The notes under the pieces: model-generated
Databases searched by the model: none
Told to the model about the DNA's origin: nothing
What the model saw: the letters and a program-made list of their open reading frames with translations, nothing else
Origin: Micavibrio sp. UBA1850
Lineage (GTDB): Bacteria; Pseudomonadota; Alphaproteobacteria; Micavibrionales; Micavibrionaceae
Assembly: GCA_002338525.1 (NCBI GenBank)
Contig: DDIM01000019.1
Span: 1-51,158 of the forward strand
Reading direction: 5' to 3'
DNA: 51,158 nt
Made by a program: the position numbers and the translations under genes
Shown: positions 8,429 to 15,954 of the stretch, in pieces
How the letters are laid out: every line of letters starts with the position of its first letter
How positions within the stretch are numbered: the first letter of the stretch is position 1

Positions 8429-9418
8429 TTAAGAGGCTGTTTTTTGACCTAAAGGGTGCTTTTGCTCAACAACATCTTTTTTCTCTTCATCGAGGATGTG
8501 AGTGTATATTTGTGTTGTTGTGATGTCAGCATGTCCAAGCATCTTTTGTACTGAGCGTAAATCTGCACCATTTTGCAAAAGATGTGTTGCAAACGCGTGA
8601 CGTAAAATATGAGGGCTTACTAAGCCTGCTTCAAATCCGGCACGGTCTGATAGGTCTTTCAACAATTGTGCAAAACGCTGGCGTGTCAAATGACCGCTGT
8701 CTGATGTGCGTGATGGGAATACCCATTTTGCGAGTGGTGAGTTTTTATCGTCACCAATGAACTCATCGCGTGTCTCAAGGTAGGCTTTGAGTGCTTTTTG
8801 TGCAGATGATGTCATAGGCACCATGCGCTCGTGTCCACCTTTACCTGTAATTGTGATGTATTGTTGGTTTTCACCAATTGATGACATTGATAGTCCAACA
8901 AGTTCAGAAACACGAAGACCTGTTCCGTATAGCATCTCCATAAGGCATACCATACGACGTGCGTTTGATTTTTTGCCTTCGCCGGCAACTTTGATCAAGT
9001 GATTGACGTCTTTTTCTGAAATTGTTTTAGGCAATGTTCTTTTTTGCTTAGGGCTTTCGACTGTAGATGTCGGATCATCTTCACGAACGCCTTCTGAAAT
9101 AGCATAGCGGAAGAATTGACGAAGAGCTGACAAACGACGCGCAATCGTACGAGACGTGATTGATCCGCTTTTGTCGCCTTTAACATGTGTGCGTTCGCCC
9201 AAATCTTTGACGTATGCTTGAATGTCTGCTGTTGTTGAAGCTTCGATATCTTTACCTGTTTGCTCCTTTAGGAATACGCTGTAATCAGCGAGGTCGCGCC
9301 AGTAAGCTTGGCGAGTGTTAAGAGCTGCATTACGCTCTGTAAGCAACATCTCAATGAATGAATCTACCCATTTAGAGAGGGTCGGCTTTTCCATCGGTGG
9401 TCTGCCTGGTTTTCCCAT
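8429..9418 (-). CDS. xerD: Tyrosine recombinase XerD
   Basis: Site-specific recombinase expected to resolve chromosome dimers at dif together with XerC. The N-terminal SAM-like core-binding domain is at about 15-110 and the catalytic domain at 130-320. All catalytic residues are present: R169 (TGLRVSEL), K193 (GKGGHERMVP), H270 and R273 (HILRHAFATHLL), H296 (LGHADITTTQ) and Y305 (IYTH). The start is supported by AGGAG 8 nt before the ATG, and the basic MGKPGRPP extension is retained. Its position next to accA and divergent from aroK matches common alphaproteobacterial order, so this is the housekeeping enzyme and not a phage integrase. Confidence 0.93.
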   Translation of the reverse strand: MGKPGRPPMEKPTLSKWVDSFIEMLLTERNAALNTRQAYWRDLADYSVFLKEQTGKDIEASTTADIQAYVKDLGERTHVKGDKSGSITSRTIARRLSALRQFFRYAISEGVREDDPTSTVESPKQKRTLPKTISEKDVNHLIKVAGEGKKSNARRMVCLMEMLYGTGLRVSELVGLSMSSIGENQQYITITGKGGHERMVPMTSSAQKALKAYLETRDEFIGDDKNSPLAKWVFPSRTSDSGHLTRQRFAQLLKDLSDRAGFEAGLVSPHILRHAFATHLLQNGADLRSVQKMLGHADITTTQIYTHILDEEKKDVVEQKHPLGQKTAS

Positions 9419-9801
9419 TTTGTGATCTCCTGTTTATATACTTTTTTTAATAATATTAATTTCTTCGAGCTTATTCCTAAACCCCACATTTGACGAATAG
9501 AGCGTGAATGTTGATTCGTGCGTACTACGCGTATAATAGGAATGTATTACATAATGATTCTTGGGTGTCAAGATAATTTATTTTCATAATCACGGCGCAA
9601 AAGTATTGAATTTCTTGATATCTCTTAACTTTTTTTTATAACAATTATTTCTTATGTAATTATTAATTTTAATATATTTGTAACGTATATTCCGGTAATT
9701 ATTAATTGGCATATATATGTGAAAGAAAACATATCAGGGTATTATATATGCAATTTCAGGTGTAAAATGCTGCTTGAAATGAAGAAAAAGTGAATCGGGT
9801 C
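9419..9801. other. AT-rich divergent intergenic region, xerD/aroK
   Basis: A 383-bp non-coding stretch of low GC between divergent xerD and aroK. It must hold both promoters. A TATAAT lies at 9532-9537 with TTGATT 15 nt upstream, a spacing shorter than optimal. A perfect 5-1-5 dyad (GCGTA-C-TACGC, 9520-9530) sits in that spacer. I see no ORF, tRNA or terminator here, and the promoter call is only tentative. Confidence 0.5.
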
Positions 9802-10329
9802 ATGAAGAATTTAGACAATAAGCCCATTGTAATGGTGGGTATGATGGGGGTTGGCAAAACAACTTTAGGTAAAATGTTGGCGGAAAATATGGCGTGTCCA
9901 TTTTATGATGTTGACCATGAAGTTGTCTCGAGTGAAGGGCGGTCAATCCCAGACATTTTTAAAAGTGAAGGAGAGGTAGCGTTTCGTCAGATTGAGGAAC
10001 GGGTATTCACGCGTCTTGTTCGTAATGGCTTTTGTGTGATTTCAACGGGTGGCGGTGCGGTTACAACGGCATCTGTTGCAAAGACTATTAAAGATGAAGC
10101 GCTATCAATTTGGGTTCATAGTGCACCAGAGGTTATTCTTTCTCGTGTGTCGAGTGATGGTAGCCGACCTTTACTGCAAAATAATGACCCGCTTGCGACA
10201 TTAAAAAAGCTGGAGGAAACGCGCGTATCACTATATAACAAAGCCGATATCCATGTTGAGAGTGGGGACGAGCCAATTGAGGTTACGTTTAATAAGATTA
10301 TAGAAGGTTTGAATGCATATGGACTTTGA
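9802..10329 (+). CDS. aroK: Shikimate kinase
   Basis: Phosphorylates shikimate to shikimate-3-phosphate with ATP in aromatic amino acid synthesis. Walker A is GMMGVGKTT (from residue 13), followed by the shikimate-binding FYDVDHEV and the ISTGGGAV loop with its glycine triplet; the lid Arg is in DGSRPLL. I chose the ATG at 9802, giving MKNLDNKP. A GTG at 9790 in the same frame is possible, and neither has a strong Shine-Dalgarno. The gene overlaps aroB by 17 nt, the classic aroKB pair, so translation is probably coupled. Confidence 0.94.
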   Translation: MKNLDNKPIVMVGMMGVGKTTLGKMLAENMACPFYDVDHEVVSSEGRSIPDIFKSEGEVAFRQIEERVFTRLVRNGFCVISTGGGAVTTASVAKTIKDEALSIWVHSAPEVILSRVSSDGSRPLLQNNDPLATLKKLEETRVSLYNKADIHVESGDEPIEVTFNKIIEGLNAYGL

Positions 10330-11491
10330 TAATGTGCAAGACATTCACAGTGACAAAGATAGTGAAAACATAAAACGCTTGGCCGTTGATGTTAAGGGTG
10401 GCTCATATGACATACATATTGGGGCTGGCCTGCTTCACACGCCAGAAGACTACATCCCTTATAAATTAGAAGGTCGCACGGTGTTTGTTCTGTCTGATCG
10501 TAATGTGTCTGGTTTATATGGCGATATGGTCACGGCGTCGATAGAGGCACAAGGCGCAACGGTTTACCAATTGCTTGTTGATGGCGGAGAAAAGAGTAAA
10601 TCATTTTCTGATTTTGAACGTTTGTCCAATGAAATGCTTGCGAAAAAAGTTACACGTGACAGCGTTTTGATCGCACTTGGTGGCGGAGTTGTCGGTGACC
10701 TTGGCGGGTTTTTAGCCTCTACTATTGTGCGTGGTATATCTTACATCCAAATGCCAACGACGTTATTGGCGCACGTGGATAGCTCGGTTGGTGGGAAAAC
10801 GGCTATCAATACACAATACGGTAAAAATTTAGTGGGCACATTTTATCAGCCCGATAGTGTAATCATTGATGTTGATGTTTTATCGACATTGCCTCCACGC
10901 GAGTATATGGCTGGCGTTGCAGAGGTCTTAAAATATGGGCTAATCGTAGATTTGGAGTTTTTTGAATATTTGGAGACGCATGCCTCAGATATTGCAAAAC
11001 AAGACCCTTATATATGTGAGCAAATGATTTACCAAAGTTGTGCTGCGAAGGCCGCGATTGTGTCTATGGATGAAAAGGAGACAAGCGGACAACGTATTTT
11101 GTTGAATTTGGGACACACATTTGGCCATGCGTTAGAGCTTATTGCTGGTTATAACGGCGATGTGCTGCATGGTGAGGCCGTGGCTGTTGGCATGTTAATG
11201 GCGCTTGATGTGTCTTGTAAGCTTGGCAATGTGTCAGAAGGTGATGTGGCGCGTGTTCGTGAACTTTACGCGAACATTGGATTGCCGCAAACGCTTGATG
11301 ATTTAGGGTTAGCGTTTTCTGATGTCGAAACTATGGTTGCGCGTATTTATGAGTTGATGTTAGGTGACAAAAAAGCGACGCGTCACGGCATTAAATTCGT
11401 AATTCTATCTAAAATTGGTCAGGCTGTTGTAAATGCCGACCTAGAAGAGGAGTTCATAAAAGATACTCTTCGTTATTTTATTCAACAATAA
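10313..11491 (+). CDS. aroB: 3-dehydroquinate synthase
   Basis: Converts DAHP to 3-dehydroquinate using NAD and a divalent metal, step 2 of the shikimate pathway. Diagnostic segments are VDGGEKSKS, LGGGVVGDLGGFLAST, PTTLLAHVDSSVGGKTAIN, GKNLVGTFYQP, AEVLKYGLI with the metal ligand Glu, and NLGHTFGHALE and HGEAVAVGM with the metal ligands His. At 392 residues it is about 30 longer than typical because of a hydrophilic N-terminal extension. GAAGG lies 5 nt before the first ATG (10313) and 11 nt before a second (10319), so either could serve. It is translationally coupled to aroK. Confidence 0.96.
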   Translation: MHMDFDNVQDIHSDKDSENIKRLAVDVKGGSYDIHIGAGLLHTPEDYIPYKLEGRTVFVLSDRNVSGLYGDMVTASIEAQGATVYQLLVDGGEKSKSFSDFERLSNEMLAKKVTRDSVLIALGGGVVGDLGGFLASTIVRGISYIQMPTTLLAHVDSSVGGKTAINTQYGKNLVGTFYQPDSVIIDVDVLSTLPPREYMAGVAEVLKYGLIVDLEFFEYLETHASDIAKQDPYICEQMIYQSCAAKAAIVSMDEKETSGQRILLNLGHTFGHALELIAGYNGDVLHGEAVAVGMLMALDVSCKLGNVSEGDVARVRELYANIGLPQTLDDLGLAFSDVETMVARIYELMLGDKKATRHGIKFVILSKIGQAVVNADLEEEFIKDTLRYFIQQ

Positions 11492-11515
11492 ACAACAAAT
11501 GGTAAGGTTTTAAAT

Positions 11516-12790
11516 ATGTTGTGGTTCATGCTTGGTATTATTTTGTTTTTAATGATGCTGTCTGCGTTTTTCTCAGGCTCGGAAACGGCGTTTACAGCTG
11601 TGTCAACCGCACGACTTCGTTCAAAGGCAAAAGACGGCGACGAGGCCGCCATTCGCGTGCTCAAAATATTAGAGCGTAAAGAGCGCATGATCGGCGCACT
11701 TCTGCTCGGAAATAACGCGGTGAACATTCTTGCGTCTGCATTGGCAACGGTGACATTTGTGGGGTTGTTTGGCGAGGCTGGTGTTTTATATGCAACGATT
11801 GTGATGACAGTCTTGGTTTTGATTTTTGCGGAAGTGTTACCCAAGACATATGCGCTTCATCATTCGCTTACTATGACGCAAAAAGTATCACCCATTATTT
11901 ACATTCTCATCAAAATTCTCTCTCCCATTACTGAAGCCGTGACTGCGATTGTACGACACACATTATTGTTGTTTGGTGCGGATATCTCCAAGGTGTTAAA
12001 GGGGAGCCACTTGGATCTTTTACGAGGTGTTATTGACCAACACCAAGGTGAAGATAACGAAACGCAAACACAGCGTGCGATGTTGCGCTCTGTTCTTGAT
12101 TTGGCTGATGTTGACGTTGAAGAGATTATGATTCACCGTAAAAACGTTGAAATGCTCAACATTGATTTGCCAACAGAAGACATTGTGGCAGCGGCGCTTA
12201 AAAGCCCTTTCACAAGGCTGCCTCTATATCGTGAAGACCACGATAATATTGTGGGTGTATTGCATGCGAAAGAATTGTTGCGTGAATTACAAAAGGTGAA
12301 CGGTGATGCCTCACAGCTTGAAATAGAAGATGTAACGCTCGAGCCTTGGTTTATTCCAGAAACAACAACTCTTTTTGACCAATTGCAGGCGTTTCAAAAA
12401 CGACGTCAGCACTTTGCCTATGTTGTGGACGAATACGGGGCCTTCATGGGGGTTGTAACACTGGAAGATATCTTGGAGGAAATTGTAGGGGAGATTGATG
12501 ATGAGCATGATCAATCTGTCGTTGGTGTTAAACGTCAAGCTGACGGGACGATCGTTGCACAAGGCGATGTGACCATCCGTGATTTAAATCGTGAGTTCGA
12601 TTGGTCTTTGCCAGGATTTGAAGAGTACTCGACGTTAGCGGGGCTTGTTCTTTATGAGGCGCAAACAATTCCCGATGTCGGACAATCGTTTATGTTTTAT
12701 GATTTTAAGTTTGATATTTTAAAACGAACAAGAAACCAAATCACATTGGTCCGCATAACGCCGCCTGAAAAAGAACCTGAAGAAGATTAA
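11516..12790 (+). CDS. CorC/HlyC-family (CNNM-type) CBS-domain membrane protein
   Basis: Inner membrane protein of 424 residues in the CNNM/CorC family, whose members transport or regulate Mg2+ (and Co2+). The order is: N-terminal DUF21 transmembrane domain (1 to about 150, beginning MLWFMLGIILF with the FSGSETAF motif), two CBS domains (about 200-325, including IVGVLHAKELL and FAYVVDEYGAFMGVVTLEDILEEIVGEI), then a CorC_HlyC domain (about 340-420). It starts 24 nt after aroB and may share its transcript. It follows the TMC-domain type found downstream of aroKB in other alphaproteobacteria. The hairpin at 12814-12851 probably ends this operon. Confidence 0.92.
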   Translation: MLWFMLGIILFLMMLSAFFSGSETAFTAVSTARLRSKAKDGDEAAIRVLKILERKERMIGALLLGNNAVNILASALATVTFVGLFGEAGVLYATIVMTVLVLIFAEVLPKTYALHHSLTMTQKVSPIIYILIKILSPITEAVTAIVRHTLLLFGADISKVLKGSHLDLLRGVIDQHQGEDNETQTQRAMLRSVLDLADVDVEEIMIHRKNVEMLNIDLPTEDIVAAALKSPFTRLPLYREDHDNIVGVLHAKELLRELQKVNGDASQLEIEDVTLEPWFIPETTTLFDQLQAFQKRRQHFAYVVDEYGAFMGVVTLEDILEEIVGEIDDEHDQSVVGVKRQADGTIVAQGDVTIRDLNREFDWSLPGFEEYSTLAGLVLYEAQTIPDVGQSFMFYDFKFDILKRTRNQITLVRITPPEKEPEED

Positions 12791-12813
12791 GATATAATTG
12801 GAACTCTTTTCTC

Positions 12814-12851
12814 TCTCCTTTCGTATGTAGTGCATCGAAAGGAGATTTTTT
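12814..12851 (+). promoter_or_regulatory. Hairpin plus T6: terminator that contains the next gene's Shine-Dalgarno
   Basis: Perfect 10-bp inverted repeat TCTCCTTTCG (12814-12823) / CGAAAGGAGA (12836-12845), extendable by ATG/CAT inside, followed directly by six T residues (12846-12851) and then the ATG of the lipoprotein gene. It has every feature of a Rho-independent terminator for the gene ending at 12790. The right arm also holds the complete AAGGAG ribosome binding site of the gene starting at 12852, so the stem would hide that site in any read-through transcript. Confidence 0.8.
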
Positions 12852-13082
12852 ATGAAGATTTATACATTAACAGTTTTATCAATTCTGGGGCTTTCTCTAG
12901 GAGCTTGTGGGAATACGCAAGGTGAACGTGCCCTTAGTGGTGCTGGTGTAGGTGCTGGTGTTGGTGCTGTTGCCGGTGGTCTTGCTGGAGGAAGTGCTAC
13001 AACAGGTGCGGCCATAGGTGGTGCCGTTGGTGCTGGTGTTGGTGCTATGACGAACGAAAATCAAATTGATTTAGACGACTAA
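12852..13082 (+). CDS. Glycine-zipper lipoprotein
   Basis: A 76-residue lipoprotein. The signal peptide ends in the lipobox LGAC, so Cys19 should be lipidated. The rest is a long Gly/Ala glycine zipper (AGVGAGVGAVAGGLAGG and GAAIGGAVGAGVGAMT) of the kind seen in OsmB/YMGG-like and Rickettsia 17-kDa-type proteins, followed by a short acidic tail (NENQIDLDD). The zipper could embed in or oligomerise at the outer membrane; its job is unknown. AAGGAG ends 7 nt before the ATG, an ideal ribosome binding site, but it is inside a hairpin (see the regulatory feature just upstream). Confidence 0.85.
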   Translation: MKIYTLTVLSILGLSLGACGNTQGERALSGAGVGAGVGAVAGGLAGGSATTGAAIGGAVGAGVGAMTNENQIDLDD

Positions 13083-13121
13083 GTTTTACTATCTAAAAAC
13101 AAAATATTTAAGGAATTTATT

Positions 13122-13562
13122 ATGAAAAAATTATTATTAACTTCAAGCGTAATTACATGTGTAGCTACAATGGCTCAGCCTGTTCTTGCGACAGAGCTAA
13201 TCGCAAATACAGACACAGGCATTGATGTAAATGTCGTAAAAGAAAAAGTTGGCGCAGATCGCGTAACACCTATGAATGTGGCATCATCAAGCACGACTGT
13301 TAAAGCTGGTGCGGACACAAACATGGAAGCGGGCACAACTAATCTGTCGGACACTGAGCTATCTGATACAGAGCTTTCAGACACAGAGCCTTTAGCAGGT
13401 ACTGAGGAAGATATGCAAACTGAAACAGATGTTCAAATGCGTTCACGTGTTGAGACTGATGCTGAGACTTCAACAGATGCTAATTCACGCATTCAAACTA
13501 TGGGGTCAGATGATAACGTAGATGTTCGCGCGACAGGTAATGTTGGCGTTGGCATGGAATAA
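13122..13562 (+). CDS. Small exported Thr/Asp/Ser-rich protein
   Basis: Unrecognised 146-residue protein. The signal peptide (MKKLLLTSSVITCVATMAQPVLA) predicts cleavage near residue 23 and export to the periplasm or beyond. The mature chain is low-complexity, rich in Thr, Asp, Glu and Val, and probably disordered, with a threefold LSDTE repeat around residues 73-88. There is no cysteine in the mature part and no membrane segment. AAGGA lies 8 nt before the ATG. It lies 39 nt after the lipoprotein gene and may be co-transcribed with it; a strong terminator follows at 13583. Confidence 0.75.
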   Translation: MKKLLLTSSVITCVATMAQPVLATELIANTDTGIDVNVVKEKVGADRVTPMNVASSSTTVKAGADTNMEAGTTNLSDTELSDTELSDTEPLAGTEEDMQTETDVQMRSRVETDAETSTDANSRIQTMGSDDNVDVRATGNVGVGME

Positions 13563-13582
13563 GGCTTATTCACAATGGTTGT

Positions 13583-13615
13583 AAAAATAGCGCTTTTATT
13601 GAGCGCTATTTTTTT
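13583..13615. terminator. Bidirectional Rho-independent terminator
   Basis: Perfect 12-bp stem (13583-13594 with 13602-13613), 7-nt loop, T-run on the plus strand and a matching A/T-run on the minus strand. It separates the small exported protein gene (+) from the convergent acyltransferase gene (-) and probably serves both. Confidence 0.9.
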
Positions 13616-13641
13616 ATGCCAATAATATAGCTAGAATAGTA

Positions 13642-14541
13642 TTAGTGCATTGTTGGGCCTTTGATACCAATAGTTTCTCTTCTGATTTTGTGCTCGTGTA
13701 TGTTTCTTGCCTGAGCGTGAATGTCTCCTTTTTCAGTCATGATGCTCCATACTTCAGGATTATGGTTTATGGCATGGTCAAAAATCTCTAAAATATTAAA
13801 AGAAAAGGGCAGGCGTTTGCCGTGATAGTCCATTACAGGGCCAATTTGTTCATATACGAGGCCCGCATTTACTAATTTGCCAAGGTGCACTTCTTCCATA
13901 ATTCCAAAGCCATTTAAAAACTGATTTTGCATCATGATTTCAAAAGCGCCTTTCACCAAACCTAAGGGCGCTGCCGAAAGTGCAATATTGAGCAATGGTT
14001 TTTCATGAATAGAAAAGCAGTTGTCTCGTCTCCCTATAGTCAGAGATTTTTGTTCTGCCAAATGTTCTTTAACAGCGCCTCTGGCTTCTTTCGAAATGCA
14101 TAATCGTGAAAACTCACATGAATTTTTAACTAAAGTCTCATCGTGTAGGGCGTATGCACCACACAGATTTTGCAATGGAAATGAATCTTGCAAGTTGTTT
14201 TCGTTGGGGCCAATGACGCGAACTGTTCCAATTGCAATATTTAAAGGCTTATACATCAAAAGCGCGTGTTCGGCCGTGTCATCAAATCTGTCCATTTCCA
14301 TCCCGTTTGGGTGGGCTTTTGGATCTTCGTATCCTTCGTTTTCAGTGCAAAATACTTTATATCTTAATCTATGAGCTTCTTCTCGTAATTCATCTGTGTC
14401 AGCAATAACAGTTTCAAACATTTTGTTATATGTTGAGTAGAATACAGACGATTTAATTGAGTTCGTCAGTCTTTTCGCGACGCTGTGGTGGGGTGTATTA
14501 TTATCGCTTTTTGTAGCTAAGTTGAACGAGATGCGCTTCAT
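13642..14541 (-). CDS. Exosortase/PEP-CTERM-type N-acyltransferase, paralog 1
   Basis: A 299-residue member of the GNAT-like family that includes LuxI-type and N-acyl amino acid synthases and the acyltransferases found beside exosortase/PEP-CTERM loci. Diagnostic stretches are the core from residue 43 (FETVIADTDELREEAHRLRYKVFC), ENEGYEDPKAHPNGMEMDRFDD, HALLMYKPLN-IAIGTVRVI and SCEFSRLCISKEARG. It presumably uses acyl-ACP or acyl-CoA; the acceptor is unknown. Upstream is a paralog in the same direction (14781-15692) with the same layout but a different promoter region. No exosortase, PEP-CTERM protein or LuxR regulator is in the window. Family assignment is good, substrate unknown. Confidence 0.78.
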   Translation of the reverse strand: MKRISFNLATKSDNNTPHHSVAKRLTNSIKSSVFYSTYNKMFETVIADTDELREEAHRLRYKVFCTENEGYEDPKAHPNGMEMDRFDDTAEHALLMYKPLNIAIGTVRVIGPNENNLQDSFPLQNLCGAYALHDETLVKNSCEFSRLCISKEARGAVKEHLAEQKSLTIGRRDNCFSIHEKPLLNIALSAAPLGLVKGAFEIMMQNQFLNGFGIMEEVHLGKLVNAGLVYEQIGPVMDYHGKRLPFSFNILEIFDHAINHNPEVWSIMTEKGDIHAQARNIHEHKIRRETIGIKGPTMH

Positions 14542-14737
14542 GTGGTCTTTCTTGCTGGTGTTTGCCTTATGAGATCATCCTATAGCCTTAAGAGTGAACA
14601 AAACTTTAAAATAATTGGTGCCATTTATTTTACATTTTATCTATGTTTTTTAATGGTTTGAAATAGTTTCGTTTTTCACGGATTAATTATTTTGTTTTTT
14701 TTCATATAGTCCTTAAGGGTGTAGTAAAAATACTTCG

Positions 14738-14767
14738 TTCGGCTATACACAAATGAGCATAGCCGAA
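14738..14767 (-). terminator. Hairpin after the second acyltransferase gene (possible terminator)
   Basis: Perfect 9-bp inverted repeat TTCGGCTAT / ATAGCCGAA with a 12-nt loop, 13 nt beyond the stop of the gene ending at 14781. A T5 run on the minus strand begins 8 nt after the stem instead of directly, so termination efficiency is uncertain. Confidence 0.5.
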
Positions 14768-14780
14768 TCGCGTTTATTCA

Positions 14781-15692
14781 TTATTGCATTGCAAATCCAT
14801 ATGATGGTCTTGGGTAGCTATGGCGAGCTATTTGCGAGTCAAATAGGTTATGGGCCTCGAAAACGTCTTTTGCACAGCTGTGCATTTTTCCCTTATTACT
14901 TACAACTGACCAAAATTCAGGGGCTTTGTCCGCAGCGTTTTCCAAAACTTCCAGTACGTTACATAGAAAAGGCGTTCTTCTGCCGTGATATTCTATTTCT
15001 GGTCCAATTTGTTGATGAACCAGCCCTGCTTTTTCTAATCGATTTATGTATTTTGGCTCCATTATTCCAAATACGTTAAGCATATGCTGTTTAACAGTTA
15101 AATCGAACGCGCCGCTTATTAGCCCCAATGGCGCCGCGCCAAGTGCTTTAGAAAGCAGGGGGCGTTCATATGGTTTAAAAGTACTATTAAAGCCAAATTT
15201 GAAAGCATTTGATTTAGTTTTTAGGTCGTCTTTTATACGGCCCCGGATCTCATTGGAGATACACAATCTTGAAAATTCGCAAGAACTGTTAATATACATA
15301 GTATCATGTAGATATTGTGAATTACATATCTTTTGCATGGGAAATGATTCATGCGGCTTACTTTCATTCGGGCGTATTACACGCACTGTGCCAATTGTTT
15401 TTTGTTCAGGTTTAAAGATGAGTAGGGCATGGTCTGCATGGTCATCGTAGGTGTCGAGCTCTAAACCATTTTTGTGGTCTTCTGGGCGTTCATAGCCTTC
15501 GTGCTCTTCGCAAAAAACTTTGTATCTGATGCGGTGTGCGTCTTCTACTTTCTCGGGGGTGTCGGCAAGTTGAATTTCAAACAATTTTGAAAAGACGTTG
15601 TGAAACAGCGTTGATCGGATAGCCTGTTTATAATCAAAGTGAACATTGATGTTATTAAAGGCGTCTCTTTTTTTGCTGCTAACACTTATCAT
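14781..15692 (-). CDS. Exosortase/PEP-CTERM-type N-acyltransferase, paralog 2
   Basis: A 303-residue paralog of the downstream gene at 13642-14541. Shared landmarks include FEIQLADTPEKVEDAHRIRYKVFCEE, HEGYERPEDHKNGLELDTYDDHADHALL, IGTVRVIRPNE, FPMQKICNSQYLHD and SCEFSRLCISNEIRG. The paralogs also share the C-terminal pattern of a G-I-M-E segment, a QIGPVMDYHG / QIGPEIEYHG motif and an F-x-NxLE stretch. The pair therefore arose by an old tandem duplication. This copy is divergent from the SOS polymerase gene; 262 bp between the starts holds both promoters. A hairpin follows its stop. The acyl acceptor cannot be predicted. Confidence 0.78.
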   Translation of the reverse strand: MISVSSKKRDAFNNINVHFDYKQAIRSTLFHNVFSKLFEIQLADTPEKVEDAHRIRYKVFCEEHEGYERPEDHKNGLELDTYDDHADHALLIFKPEQKTIGTVRVIRPNESKPHESFPMQKICNSQYLHDTMYINSSCEFSRLCISNEIRGRIKDDLKTKSNAFKFGFNSTFKPYERPLLSKALGAAPLGLISGAFDLTVKQHMLNVFGIMEPKYINRLEKAGLVHQQIGPEIEYHGRRTPFLCNVLEVLENAADKAPEFWSVVSNKGKMHSCAKDVFEAHNLFDSQIARHSYPRPSYGFAMQ

Positions 15693-15903
15693 ATTACTGT
15701 CCTTTTTGTTTAATCCCCAATTTTAGTTTTTGGGGTTTACATATTTTAATGTGCGATTGACGCATTTTTAACATAATTTGATCTACTTTTTCTACAAAAA
15801 AATGAAGATCATGTAAAGAAAAGTGTGTTAATGTATATATTACAATAGTTTATGCTGTTCATATTCTTGACTAATATCTGCCATATTTATGACATATTTT
15901 TTT

Positions 15904-15918
15904 GTTCTTATTTTGTTC
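15904..15918 (+). promoter_or_regulatory. LexA box (alphaproteobacterial GTTC-N7-GTTC)
   Basis: GTTC (15904-15907), seven bases TTATTTT, GTTC (15915-15918). This is exactly the direct-repeat SOS box known from alphaproteobacteria. It abuts a TTGACT (15919-15924) that could be the -35 element of the downstream polymerase gene, so bound LexA would block RNA polymerase. It also lies inside the longest open frame of that gene, which argues for the later ATG start. Confidence 0.85.
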
Positions 15919-15950
15919 TTGACTCCTGAATGGTCAATTGGGCATATAAT
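15919..15950 (+). promoter_or_regulatory. Putative sigma-70 promoter of the Y-family polymerase gene
   Basis: TTGACT (15919-15924) and a perfect TATAAT (15945-15950), spacer 20 nt, which is longer than ideal. The -10 ends 4 nt before the ATG at 15955, so transcription would begin at or within a base or two of the start codon, giving a leaderless message. This matches the absence of a Shine-Dalgarno there. Confidence 0.55.
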
Positions 15951-15954
15951 AGAT

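Noticed and set aside
8429..9418. Phage or island integrase
   Set aside because: Housekeeping XerD: standard length, all catalytic residues, next to accA and aroK, no att-like repeats or phage genes around.
13642..15692. LuxI-type quorum-sensing synthases
   Set aside because: The fold family is related, but the conserved pattern fits exosortase-type acyltransferases better and there is no luxR gene.
15889..15954. N-terminal extension of the Y-family polymerase from the ATG at 15889
   Set aside because: It would be hydrophobic, is unlike the family, and covers the LexA box and promoter.
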